From Mesorhizobium sp. CA8 (GTDB lineage: Bacteria > Pseudomonadota > Alphaproteobacteria > Rhizobiales > Rhizobiaceae), in the NCBI RefSeq assembly GCF_020164955.1, contig NZ_JAIUHG010000003.1:62001-126000 (forward strand): 64,000 nucleotides of DNA, read 5' to 3'. Below, piece after piece: positions 36,813 through 44,969 of the stretch. Numbering within the stretch: position 1 is the first letter of the stretch; each line of letters opens with the position of its first letter. A program made the position numbers and the translations under genes. Below the pieces are notes generated by a model. The model was not told where the DNA came from and made no database searches. It was given only the letters and a program-made list of their open reading frames with translations.

Positions 36813-36841
36813 AAGGGCCGCCGGTCGAACCGGCGGCCCTT
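36813..36841 (-). terminator. Strong hairpin terminating the slipin transcript
   Basis: AAGGGCCGCCGG and CCGGCGGCCCTT form a perfect 12-base stem with a 5-base loop. On the minus strand it is followed by CTTGCCTTTCC, moderately T-rich. It lies 79 bases past the slipin stop and upstream of acpXL. Confidence 0.75.
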
Positions 36842-36872
36842 CCCATTTTATGCTGCGTAAGCTTTCGATGTC

Positions 36873-36921
36873 GATGCATGTCGTTCTCCCAAAGCCGGAA
36901 CCACTTTGGGCGACATGCATC
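36873..36921. repeat. Palindromic element at the slipin 3' end
   Basis: GATGCATGTCG/CGACATGCATC perfect 11-base arms, with inner CCCAAAG/CTTTGGG. The slipin TGA (36920-36922) overlaps its edge, the same arrangement as in the lipid A cluster. Confidence 0.75.
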
Positions 36922-38051
36922 AGTCGCGGAGCTTGACCAGGTCGTTGAGCAGCCCGCCCGTTCCGTTGTGGACGGTGAGCCGCTCGACCTTGCCGGCGAT
37001 GGCTTCGAGAGCCTCGAGCTCCTTCAGCCGCAGCATCACCGGGTTCTCGGCCATCACCTTGGCCGTGTTGAGCAGCGAACGGGTGGCGTTCGTCTCCTCG
37101 CGGCGGCGGATGACGTTGGCCTCGGCCTGCTTCTCGGCCGAAACCACCTGGTTGAGGATCTCGCGCATATCGCCCGGCAGGATGACATCCTTGAGAGCGA
37201 TATCGCTGACCTCGACGCCGATCGCGGCCATGTCGTCGCGCACCTTGGCCGCCGCGTCCTCGTCGACCGTCACCTTCTTGTCGAGGATCTGGTCGAGCGT
37301 GAGCGCGCCAAGCGTCTTGCGGAAGGGCGCGGTAGAGGGCTTCCGAGAAGTCCTTCACCGTGCTCACCGCCGTCACCGGATCGACGACCCGGTATTCGGC
37401 GGCGATGTTGACGCGGATCGTCACGCGATCCCTGGTCAACACTTCCTGCCCGGCGACATCGAGCGACTGGCGCTTGATGTCGACGACCTTCACCTGGACC
37501 ATGCGCCCGACATTCCAGAAGGCGTGCACGCCCGCTTGGAGCGTGCGGACGAAGACGCCGTCCACGAACAGCAGCCCGACCTGGCCGTCCACGACCGGAT
37601 AGAGGAACACATGCTCCGTCTTGCGGGCCTGGCCGATCCGGCGCATCAGGGCCGGATCGACAGCCAGATCGGCCGCCGTGTCGACGGACGTGATCTTCCA
37701 CGGTCCGGCATCGGTCCACAGCACGAGCTTGCGGTCCGGAGTGAGCACGGCATGCAAAGTACCGTCGCGCTCGATGACCGCAACCTCCGTGCGTCCGGTG
37801 CGGACGACGGTGAGGTGACGCGCGGCCACATCCGGGAGCTTGTCGAGCAACGCCTTCTCGTAAGCCGAAACGAATTCCGGGTTCTTCAGGTCGTGCCTGG
37901 AGATTTCCAGGTTGCCGCGCCGGTTGGCGAGCCAATGCTCGCCCGGCATCAGGATCGCCTGGATCTCACCCTTGTAGAGGGCGACGGCACGTTCATTTTC
38001 CTTCACGAGGACGCGCTGGCGTCCAAGAAGCTTTTCGAGAATGGTCTTCAT
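36920..38051 (-). pseudogene. Slipin (SPFH/Band-7 domain protein), frameshifted
   Basis: From ATG 38051 the frame reads MKTILEKLLGRQRVLVKENE and a full SPFH/Band-7 domain up to VKDFSEALYRAL. There the frame changes. The continuation RKTLGALTLDQILDKKVTVDEDAAAKV, then ILPGDMREILNQVVSAEKQAEANVIRRREE and the C-terminal coiled coil to KLRD, lies in another frame. One extra base in the GG at 37321-37322 explains this: the span is 1132 bases, 1131 without it (376 residues). Slipins are membrane-linked scaffolds; this one is preceded by tandem tRNA-like RNAs. The unbroken conservation on both sides suggests a recent mutation or a sequencing error. Confidence 0.8.
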
Positions 38052-38410
38052 TGTCTTACTCCTGTCGGGCATGGCCTCATGCGAGGCGTCACGTCATGCG
38101 TCGAGCATCCTTTCGTTTCCTGTTTCACGTCGTACTTCGTCTCCCCGGCACGAATGATCCGGGGACCGGTGGCATCGATCCGCGGCGGGCCTTCGGGAGC
38201 GGATCGCGGGGCGGCGAAGCGGGCGCCGGAAACCGAAGCTTCCTTTGCCGGCCGCGTCGCGCCTTGATCGTCACCGCGGGCCTGGCCGCGAGCCGATGGC
38301 GCAGGACGTCGCCGCCCGGCGAGGCCGAAACCTTGCCGTCCGTGAAGTCCTCGCATTCCGGTCCCCGGACCGTTTTGGATAACACCACCTGAAGTGTCGG
38401 CTTATCAGGC
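38052..38410. other. Leader between the tRNA-like RNAs and the slipin gene
   Basis: This 359-base stretch has no convincing coding frame. It would be the 5' leader of the slipin message if the transcript starts upstream of the tRNA-like sequences. A short inverted repeat around CCCCGGCACGAATGATCCGGGG (38142-38163 region) is present, but no clear terminator separates the RNAs from the slipin start. Confidence 0.4.
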
Positions 38411-38482
38411 CGTTGGAGAAGGAATCGAACCTTCGACAGTCAGATGACAAATCTGATGCTCTACCAACTGAGCTATCCGTGT
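38411..38482 (-). ncRNA. tRNA-like RNA 1 (degenerate acceptor stem)
   Basis: Read on the minus strand: D arm GCTC-AGTTGGTA-GAGC, anticodon arm TCAGA-TTTGTCA-TCTGA, a 5-base variable region, T arm GAAGG-TTCGATT-CCTTC, all perfect. The acceptor stem fails: 5' ACACGGA against 3' TCCAACG pairs only in the inner three positions. The anticodon would read UGU, with an unusual C at position 37. A working tRNA is unlikely, yet the other arms are well kept, so the fold seems to be under selection. It lies upstream of the slipin gene on the same strand and directly abuts tRNA-like RNA 2. Confidence 0.7.
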
Positions 38483-38483
38483 C

Positions 38484-38548
38484 GTGGGTGTGGGAATCGA
38501 ACCCTGCCTCCGGACGAAATCCGGCGCTCTCCATGAGCTACACCCCGC
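38484..38548 (-). ncRNA. tRNA-like RNA 2 (short D loop, imperfect stems)
   Basis: Minus strand: acceptor core GGGTG pairs with CACCC, D arm GCTC-ATGGA-GAGC has only a 5-base loop, anticodon arm CCGG-ATTTCGT-CCGG, then CAGGG-TTCGATT-CCCAC, whose T stem pairs in only three positions. The total is about 65 bases, shorter than any standard elongator tRNA. It ends one base before tRNA-like RNA 1 begins, so both are probably cut from one transcript. Anticodon position uncertain (UUC if the 7-base loop is right). Confidence 0.6.
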
Positions 38549-38662
38549 AAGTCCCAACACTCCGAAACGGCGCCGTACACAGCGCGGCAAAGCCGGCTGC
38601 GCGGGCGGAGGCGAAAGCTCCAAACCGCTGTGCTCGCTTCGGTTTTCGTGACCGGGAGCGCG

Positions 38663-38691
38663 CCTATAGACCCTGCGACGGGTTGTCGCAA
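38663..38691 (-). promoter_or_regulatory. Sigma-70-type promoter for the tRNA-like RNAs
   Basis: On the minus strand CTTGCGA (-35) and CTATAGG (-10) are 17 bases apart, close to the CTTGAC-N17-CTATAT pattern of rhizobial stable-RNA promoters. Transcription would begin near 38656, about 110 bases before tRNA-like RNA 2. I found no good sigma-54 site in the same region. Confidence 0.5.
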
Positions 38692-38763
38692 GCGGCATTG
38701 TCGCGGCGGACTTGCGGCTTCTTCCGGGAGTTGTATTTCGGCAACACCGGTTGGCGCGGCGCC

Positions 38764-39312
38764 TTAGAACGTGACCCGTCCAAGCACCTTGAGGCCATCA
38801 CCATCCGGCGCCACCACCACGGCTTCGCCCTCGCGTGGCGCGACGCCGGTGAGCGCCTCGATATTTTCCACATGCGTTACCAGGACCAGATTGTCGGAGC
38901 CGGAATAGCCGCGGATCTCCTTGATGATCGCGGCCATTTGCGCGGCCTTTTCGGCCGGGTCGGTTTTGAGCAGGTCGAGCGGCGCGAAGGGCTGCGGCTC
39001 GGATTCAAAAGCGATGCGGGCGGTGTCCAGGCAGCGGCAGTAGCGGCTGGAGAGCACATGATCGATCGGCGCCGCGCGCGCCGCGAACAGCGCGCCGATG
39101 CGGCTTGCCTGCTGCTTGCCGCGCTCGGACAGATTGAGCTGCGTGGCGCAATTGCCGATGTCGAAATTGGCCGGGTCCGTCGCCCCGGTGACGAAGGCGT
39201 GGCGAAGCAGCACGACATGGCCGCCGTCGCGCAGCAGCGCCCAGCCGGCATCGGTCGCGTGGGCAAGGCTCGGAACAGCTAGGAGGATAAGCACCAGAAC
39301 AAGTCGCAGCAT
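38764..39312 (-). CDS. Exported histidine phosphatase family protein
   Basis: A 182-residue protein with a signal peptide (MLRLVLVLILLAVPSLAHA). The catalytic motif VVLLRHAF carries the R-H pair, followed by the conserved CRCLDTA region and a late LVTHVENIEALTG with the second histidine. It would act in the periplasm on an unknown phosphoester. ATG 39312 follows AGGA at good spacing; the upstream ATG 39357 lacks one. It is upstream of the tRNA-like RNAs on the opposite side of their promoter and is probably unrelated. Confidence 0.87.
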   Translation of the reverse strand: MLRLVLVLILLAVPSLAHATDAGWALLRDGGHVVLLRHAFVTGATDPANFDIGNCATQLNLSERGKQQASRIGALFAARAAPIDHVLSSRYCRCLDTARIAFESEPQPFAPLDLLKTDPAEKAAQMAAIIKEIRGYSGSDNLVLVTHVENIEALTGVAPREGEAVVVAPDGDGLKVLGRVTF

Positions 39313-39473
39313 CGGAAGTCCTATGGCGGCCCGGGCGAACCAGGTCGTGATTGGCATATAGGGACCGCAAAGCCGTCCGGAAAACAAGCAGAGGCGCCGG
39401 AGATCGGCCCGCCGCGCCGGTTGCGCCGCGGTCGGGGCTCGCCTATCACGGGAAAAATGTCTCCGCCCGCAAA

Positions 39474-40424
39474 ATGACTCCACTCACCGAAACCGTCCTC
39501 TTCGTCTTCAGCCTTGTGGCGCTCGGCTACCTTGCCGGGCTCACCGGCTATTTGAAGCCAGTGAGCGGGGAGGGCATTTCCGAATTCGCCGTCAACGTGG
39601 CGATGCCGCTACTGCTCTTCCAGACCATGGTCAAATCGGATTTCCACGGCGTCACGCCTTGGTCGCTGTGGAGCGCCTATTTCGCGGCCGCCGCCATCAC
39701 CTGGGCCGCGGGCCATCTGGTGGTGACGCGGCTGTTCGGGCGAGATGCCCGCGCCGGCATCGTCGGCGGCGTATCCTCGGCCTATTCCAATGTGGTGCTG
39801 CTCGGTGCGCCCTTCATCCTGGGCATATTCGGCGCCAGCGGCTTCGAGGTGCTGTCGCTGCTGGTCTCGGTTCACCTGCCGATCATGATGATGACCTCGA
39901 TCGTGTTGTTCGAGATGTTCGGGCGCGGCAGCGGCGAGACGGTGCATCCTGTGCGCGTCGTCAAAAGCTTCCTCCGGCGCCTGTTCATCAATCCGCTGAT
40001 CATCGGCATCCTGGCGGGGCTCGCCTGGCGCCTCACCGGCGCACCGATGCCGGACCTGGTCGAGCGGCTGGTCGACACGCTTGCCGGCACGGCCGGTCCG
40101 GTGGCGCTGTTCGCCATGGGGCTCAGCCTGCGCCGCTTCGGCATCTCCGGCAATATCAGGCCGGCGCTGGCGCTGTCGGTGCTGAAACTGTTCCTGATGC
40201 CGGCGCTTGTGCTGGCCTTCGTCTGGCTTCTCGGCCTGCCGCCGCTGACGGCCAAGGTGGCGGTGGTGGTTGCGGCGCTGCCTTCGGGCATCAATTCCTA
40301 CCTGATCGCCGTCCAGTTCAACACCGGCCAGGCGCTGGCCTCGAACCAGATGACGCTTGCCACCGCAAGCGCGGTCGTGACCACGTCGTTCTGGCTGACG
40401 GTGGTGATCCACGTCTTCGGATAA
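39474..40424 (+). CDS. AEC (auxin efflux carrier) family transporter
   Basis: A 316-residue membrane protein with about ten hydrophobic helices in two inverted halves, starting MTPLTETVLFVFSLVALGYL. Typical segments are FAVNVAMPLLLFQTMVKSDF, GGVSSAYSNVVLLGAPFIL and the second-half PSGINSYLIAVQF. Bacterial members export or import malonate, malate or other organic acids; substrate unknown. The start follows a purine-rich stretch. It stands alone, divergent from the phosphatase gene. Confidence 0.88.
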   Translation: MTPLTETVLFVFSLVALGYLAGLTGYLKPVSGEGISEFAVNVAMPLLLFQTMVKSDFHGVTPWSLWSAYFAAAAITWAAGHLVVTRLFGRDARAGIVGGVSSAYSNVVLLGAPFILGIFGASGFEVLSLLVSVHLPIMMMTSIVLFEMFGRGSGETVHPVRVVKSFLRRLFINPLIIGILAGLAWRLTGAPMPDLVERLVDTLAGTAGPVALFAMGLSLRRFGISGNIRPALALSVLKLFLMPALVLAFVWLLGLPPLTAKVAVVVAALPSGINSYLIAVQFNTGQALASNQMTLATASAVVTTSFWLTVVIHVFG

Positions 40425-40734
40425 GGGATGGCGTTATTCAGGTGAGGCCGGCCTGCAACACCGATTTCCTGCGCTTCCGGTGGTCACGTACTTAAGGTAT
40501 GCTCCGCTGCGGCTCTCGGAAATCGCTATTTTCGGCTCGGCCTGACCTGAATCTCAACATCCCTGCCAGCAATTGAGGCGCTCGCTTTTGCTGGCCCAAC
40601 CCCTATATGCCATCTTGTGATTGCTTGCCTGCCTTTCCCTAGGTAAGAGCAATGCGCCGGCGTGCGGCTCTTGAAGCACGCTTCAACGGATATCCAGAAA
40701 ACGGCCGATCAGCGCGCCGAACGGAGGCCAGATC
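40425..40734. other. Intergenic region upstream of gabD
   Basis: 310 bases without a convincing gene. It should hold the gabD promoter; I could not single out a clear -35/-10 pair. Short repeats such as GTACTTAAGGTA occur but nothing decisive. Confidence 0.4.
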
Positions 40735-42192
40735 ATGCTTCAGAAAACCAGCCATTTCATGCGCCAGGCCAATCTCATCAATGGTGAATGGGTGCAGGCC
40801 GACAGCGGCCAGACCATCGACGTCAACAATCCGGCGACGGGCCTGAAGATCGGCACCGTGCCGAAGGCCGGCAAGGCCGAAACCCGCCGCGCCATCGAGG
40901 CCGCGGAGGAAGCGTTCAAGAGCTGGAGCAAGACCACTGCGCTCGAGCGGTCGAAGCTCCTGCGCAAGCTGCATGACGCGATGATGGACAATCAGGACGT
41001 GCTTGCCGAATTGCTGACCATCGAGCAGGGCAAGTCGCTGACCGAATCCAAGGGCGAGATCGGTTCGGCCGCCAGCTATATTCTCTGGTTCGCCGAGGAA
41101 GGCCGCCGCGTCTATGGCGACATCGTTCCGTCGCCATGGGGCGACCGCCGCATCCTGGTGACCAAGGAGCCGGTCGGCGTCATCGCCGCCATCACGCCGT
41201 GGAATTTCCCGTCCTCGATGCTTGCCCGCAAGATCGGTCCGGCTTTGGCCGCCGGCTGCACCGCGGTGGTCAAGCCGGCCTCGCAGACGCCTTATTCGGG
41301 GCTCGCCTGGGGCGCGCTTGTCGAGGAAGTCGGCTTTCCGAAGGGCGTCGTCAATGTCATCACCGGTTCGGCCGGCGAAATCGGCGACGAGATCTGCGCC
41401 AACCCACTGGTCAAGAAGATCACCTTCACCGGCTCGACCGAGGTCGGCAAGATCCTTATCCAGAAGTCGGCCTCGACGGTCAAGAAGGTGTCGATGGAGC
41501 TTGGCGGCAACGCGCCGTTCCTGGTCTTCGACGACGCCGATGTCGATCGCGCGGTTGCCGGCGCCATCACGGCCAAGTACCGCAATTCCGGCCAGACCTG
41601 CGTGTGCACCAATCGCTTCCTCGTGCAGGCCGGCATCTATGACAAATTCGTCGAGAAGCTGGCCGCCGCCAGCAACAACCTCAAGGTCGGCTCGGGCCTG
41701 GAAGAAGGCGTGCAGCAGGGGCCGCTGATCGACGAGAAGGCGGTCGAGAAGGTCGAGGAATTCATCGCCGACGCGACGTCGAAGGGCGGCAAGGTCGTCG
41801 CCGGCGGTAAGCGTCATGCGCTGGGTGGCTCGTTCTTCCAGCCGACGGTGATCTCCGGCGCCACGCCGAACATGCGCTTCATGAAGGAAGAGATTTTTGG
41901 GCCTATCGCGCCCGTGTTCAAGTTTGAGACTGAGGAAGAGGCGATCGCCTTGGCCAATGACACCGAGTTCGGCCTCGCCGCCTATTTCTACACCGGCGAT
42001 CTCGGCCGCGCCTTCCGGGTGATGGAAGGCCTGAAATACGGCATGGTCGGCGTCAATGAAGGCCTGATCACCACGCCCGAGGCGCCGTTCGGCGGCGTCA
42101 AGGAATCGGGTCTTGGCCGTGAAGGCGGGCATCAGGGCATCGAGGACTATCTCGACACCAAATATGCCTGCTTCGGCGGCCTCGGACTCTGA
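40735..42192 (+). CDS. gabD: NAD(P)-dependent succinate-semialdehyde dehydrogenase
   Basis: A 485-residue aldehyde dehydrogenase. Catalytic glutamate is in VSMELGGNAPFLVFDDAD and the nucleophile cysteine in NSGQTCVCTNRF; ITPWNFPSSMLARKIGPALAAGC is the cofactor-binding region. The sequence pattern, including LTSIEQGKS-like LLTIEQGKSLTE, matches GabD-type enzymes that turn succinate semialdehyde into succinate in GABA use. GGAGGCC stands before ATG 40735. A strong hairpin follows at 42223-42255. Confidence 0.92.
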   Translation: MLQKTSHFMRQANLINGEWVQADSGQTIDVNNPATGLKIGTVPKAGKAETRRAIEAAEEAFKSWSKTTALERSKLLRKLHDAMMDNQDVLAELLTIEQGKSLTESKGEIGSAASYILWFAEEGRRVYGDIVPSPWGDRRILVTKEPVGVIAAITPWNFPSSMLARKIGPALAAGCTAVVKPASQTPYSGLAWGALVEEVGFPKGVVNVITGSAGEIGDEICANPLVKKITFTGSTEVGKILIQKSASTVKKVSMELGGNAPFLVFDDADVDRAVAGAITAKYRNSGQTCVCTNRFLVQAGIYDKFVEKLAAASNNLKVGSGLEEGVQQGPLIDEKAVEKVEEFIADATSKGGKVVAGGKRHALGGSFFQPTVISGATPNMRFMKEEIFGPIAPVFKFETEEEAIALANDTEFGLAAYFYTGDLGRAFRVMEGLKYGMVGVNEGLITTPEAPFGGVKESGLGREGGHQGIEDYLDTKYACFGGLGL

Positions 42193-42222
42193 CATCGATC
42201 CATAGGCGAGGGCAGGCACCCG

Positions 42223-42255
42223 GCAGTCCACCGTTTCGGACAAACGGTGGACTGC
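42223..42255 (+). terminator. Perfect 14-base-stem hairpin after gabD
   Basis: GCAGTCCACCGTTT and AAACGGTGGACTGC pair perfectly around a 5-base loop, 31 bases past the gabD stop. The following TTATCG is only weakly T-rich, so termination is likely but not certain. Confidence 0.65.
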
Positions 42256-42266
42256 TTATCGCCTTG

Positions 42267-42312
42267 TCTTGGCGCAAAGCCGCTGCGCACTTTTCCTGGA
42301 ATTGCTTTAGCC
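42267..42312. repeat. Partial RIME-like element
   Basis: TTGGCGCAAAGCCGCTGCGCAC followed by TTTTCCTGGAATTGCTTTAG is the right half of the element seen at 26752-26854. The left half is missing. Confidence 0.65.
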
Positions 42313-42373
42313 TGCGCTTGCCGGATGATACGCAGCCGGCCTAAATCCACGGATCGGTAATGACATCTTGGGC

Positions 42374-43399
42374 ATGGCGATGAAGGACGGTGAGGTCTTC
42401 GGCACGACGCAGGCGGGCGAGGCCGTGCGCCGGTTCACCATTCGCGGCGGCGGCATCACGGCCAACATCATCGGGCTCGGCGCCATCATCCAGGATCTCA
42501 GGCTGAGCGGCCACGACGCGCCGCTGGTGCTGGGCTACGACCGTTTCGAACCCTACGAGACCGACCGCGCCTTCTTCGGGGCGGTGGTCGGCCGCTTCGC
42601 CAACCGCATCGGCGGGGGCCGCTTCACGATCGCCGGCAGCCGCTACCAGACCGAACAGAATTTTCTCGGCAAGCACACGCTGCATGGCGGCTCGGAAGGC
42701 TATTTCCGCCGGCCATGGTCCGTCTCGCTGCATGGCCGTGATTTTGTGACGCTGACGCTGCACGATCCGGACGGCGCCATGGGCTTTCCCGGCGCGCTCG
42801 ACGTCACCTGCACCTACCGGCTGAAGATCCCGGGCACGCTCAGCATGGAACTGACCGCGACCTGCGAGGAGCCGACGCTCTGCAACCTCGCGCAGCACTC
42901 CTATTTCAATCTCGACGATGGCGGGGCCGGCGACATCCTCGATCACCGGCTGATGCTCAACGCCGGCGCCTACACGCCCGTCGATGACGAGATGATCCCG
43001 ACCGGCGCCGTAAAGCCCGTCGACGGCACGCCTTATGACTTCCGGCAGGCGCGGGCGCTGCGCATGGAAATGGAAGGCGAGCAGCTTCGCTACGACCTGA
43101 ATTACTGCCTGGCCTCCAGCCGCGGGCCGCTGCACCAGGCTGCCTGGGTGCAAGGCGCCAATTCCGGCGTGGAGATGGAGGTGTGGACCACCGAACCGGG
43201 ACTGCAGCTCTATAGCGGCCAATTCGTCGCGCCGACGTCGCCGGGGCTCGACGGCCGCCGCTACAAGGCGTTTTCAGGCCTCTGCCTCGAAGCGCAGACC
43301 TGGCCGGATGCCCCGAACCGGCCCTATTTCCCGCAGGCGACGCTGTGGCCGGGGCAGATCTATCATCAGGTGACGGAGTACCGGTTCCGTCTGCCTTAA
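42374..43399 (+). CDS. Aldose 1-epimerase (galactose mutarotase) family protein
   Basis: A 341-residue beta-sandwich protein. Family marks are VVGRFANRIGGGRFTI, KHTLHGGSEGYFRRPW with the catalytic histidine, LAQHSYFNLDDGG with the second histidine, and the late GLCLEAQTWPDAPN with the catalytic glutamate. It interconverts alpha and beta anomers of an aldose in the cytoplasm. ATG 42374 is preferred to a TTG two codons earlier; ATG 42380 is also possible. It is convergent with the KDG kinase gene, which fits a sugar-use locus. Confidence 0.9.
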   Translation: MAMKDGEVFGTTQAGEAVRRFTIRGGGITANIIGLGAIIQDLRLSGHDAPLVLGYDRFEPYETDRAFFGAVVGRFANRIGGGRFTIAGSRYQTEQNFLGKHTLHGGSEGYFRRPWSVSLHGRDFVTLTLHDPDGAMGFPGALDVTCTYRLKIPGTLSMELTATCEEPTLCNLAQHSYFNLDDGGAGDILDHRLMLNAGAYTPVDDEMIPTGAVKPVDGTPYDFRQARALRMEMEGEQLRYDLNYCLASSRGPLHQAAWVQGANSGVEMEVWTTEPGLQLYSGQFVAPTSPGLDGRRYKAFSGLCLEAQTWPDAPNRPYFPQATLWPGQIYHQVTEYRFRLP

Positions 43400-43444
43400 A
43401 ATTTGACGATACTGAAAGTGAGGGTCGCCTAAGCTTCGATATTG

Positions 43445-44362
43445 TTAACTGTCGAATGCAGCTCTCAACGTCTCGAATGGAGCCAGCGCGCCGCGAACTT
43501 GCACGACCGCGGCGGCGACTTTGTGCGCGCGCAGAGCGGCGGCGGCGGGCGCATGGCCGGCAAGCCGCGCGGCGAGATAGCCGCCGTTGAAGGAATCGCC
43601 GGCGCCCGTCGTGTCGACAGGGGCGGCCACATGCACCGCGTCAACGACTTGCGAAGCGCCGTTCAGGGCAATCAGGGCCGGCTGCTCGCCGTTCTTGACC
43701 ACGACCTCGCCGGTCAGCTTGCCAAGGCGTTCCGCCGTTGCCTGCGGCGTCGCGTCGCCGAACAGCATCTGCTCGTCCGGAAAAGTCGGAAGCGCGATAT
43801 CGGCCACCGCAAGCGCTTCCAAGATCGCGGCCTGAGCCGTCTCGCGGCTCGGCCACAGACGCGGCCGGTAGTTCGGGTCGAAGGCGACGAGCGAGCCGGC
43901 CTTGCGCGCCGCAATTATGGCCGTCAGCAAAGTTTTCCGCGCGGCCTCGTCCAGAATTGCCAAGGTGATTCCGGAAAAATAGACAAGCGCCTGGTTTTCA
44001 AGGCTTTTTGCCAGCGCTGTCGGGTCCGAGGCGAGCTGGCGCGCGGCCGCGTCGCTTCGCCAGTAGGTGAAGGCGCGCTCGGCCCCGGTGAGCGTTATGG
44101 CGTAAAGGCCGGGACGCGCGCCGGCAATGACCGGACTGTTGCCTATGCCGATGCCGTTCTCGGCAAAGAAAGCGATCTGGTCGCGCGAGAAAGGGTCGTC
44201 GCCAAAGGCCGTCACATAGGTCGCGGGCCGTTCCGGGCTCAAGGCGTGCAACGCCCAGAGCGTGTTGAAGGTATCGCCGGCAAAACCCATTCGCCAATTC
44301 GGGCCTGTTTGGCCCGACAGTTCCAGCATGCATTCGCCGATCGACGCGATACCATTGGCCAT
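43445..44362 (-). CDS. kdgK: 2-keto-3-deoxygluconate kinase (PfkB family)
   Basis: A 305-residue ribokinase-fold kinase. The anion-hole motif and catalytic aspartate are in APVDTTGAGDSFNGGYLAARL near the C-terminus; the N-terminal GIGNSP and FDPNYRPRLWPS segments are typical of KDG kinases. It phosphorylates 2-keto-3-deoxygluconate in hexuronate or modified Entner-Doudoroff breakdown. ATG 44362 opens MANGIASIGECMLEL. The specific substrate is likely but not proven by sequence. Confidence 0.85.
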   Translation of the reverse strand: MANGIASIGECMLELSGQTGPNWRMGFAGDTFNTLWALHALSPERPATYVTAFGDDPFSRDQIAFFAENGIGIGNSPVIAGARPGLYAITLTGAERAFTYWRSDAAARQLASDPTALAKSLENQALVYFSGITLAILDEAARKTLLTAIIAARKAGSLVAFDPNYRPRLWPSRETAQAAILEALAVADIALPTFPDEQMLFGDATPQATAERLGKLTGEVVVKNGEQPALIALNGASQVVDAVHVAAPVDTTGAGDSFNGGYLAARLAGHAPAAAALRAHKVAAAVVQVRGALAPFETLRAAFDS

Positions 44363-44512
44363 GCGAGCTTATCCTTCCTAAGATGTTGTTGCTGTAGCTT
44401 TTTGCGGTCGGCAGCGCCATGCTTGGCTACCGGCGTTTTTTGCGCCAGAAGCGATTTCCACAGGCGGGCCGGGACGCGGCAAGCGCCCCGCGGCGTTAGC
44501 AGCCGAAGAGGA

Positions 44513-44962
44513 ATGGGCTTGGCATCGATATGGCGTTACATCCTTGCGGGTCTCGGTCTGGCCGCTCTGCTGGTCGGCATCGTGGCCGCCGTCTATCTGA
44601 CGTTGCCGCAACCGGCGCCCGGACCGGACCTGTCGCGCTCGAAAAAGACGGCGAACGGTCTGTTCGTCGCGAGCTTCGAGCCGGAGCGCGGCGTCGTCCG
44701 GCAGGGCGAGCTGCAGTCCTGGCTGCTGACGCTGAAGACCGCCGCCGGCGCGCCGGTGGAGGGCGCTGCCATCACCGTTTCCGGCGGGATGCCGCAGCAC
44801 GATCACGGCCTGCCGACCAGTCCGCAGGCGACCGACTATTTGGGCCAGGGGCGCTATCGCATCGATGGCGTGAAGTTCACGATGAGCGGTTGGTGGCAAA
44901 TGCGCTTTGCCGTGTCGGCGGCGGCGGGCTCCGATTCCGTCGTCTTCAACATCGTGTTGTGA
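44513..44962 (+). CDS. FixH/YtkA-like membrane-anchored protein
   Basis: A 149-residue protein with an N-terminal membrane anchor (about residues 7-29) and an immunoglobulin-like periplasmic domain that includes the histidine- and methionine-rich GGMPQHDHGLP, a motif fit for copper or haem-site handling. The domain resembles FixH and YtkA proteins. Its gene ends 7 bases before the di-haem peroxidase gene on the same strand, suggesting a joint role in periplasmic redox or metal chemistry. Function not known. Confidence 0.75.
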   Translation: MGLASIWRYILAGLGLAALLVGIVAAVYLTLPQPAPGPDLSRSKKTANGLFVASFEPERGVVRQGELQSWLLTLKTAAGAPVEGAAITVSGGMPQHDHGLPTSPQATDYLGQGRYRIDGVKFTMSGWWQMRFAVSAAAGSDSVVFNIVL

Positions 44963-44969
44963 GCGGGCA

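Noticed and set aside
38549..38763. Sigma-54 promoter of the RtcR type for the tRNA-like RNAs
   Set aside because: The best GCAA-containing site lacks the GG/GC pattern of a sigma-54 promoter; a sigma-70 type pair fits better.
38413..39282. A 289-codon plus-strand frame over the tRNA-like region and phosphatase gene
   Set aside because: It crosses structured RNA sequence and runs antisense to a clear phosphatase gene; no family pattern.
26752..42312. The recurring palindromes as a CRISPR array
   Set aside because: Copies are far apart, differ in length and lie between genes; there are no regular spacers or cas genes.
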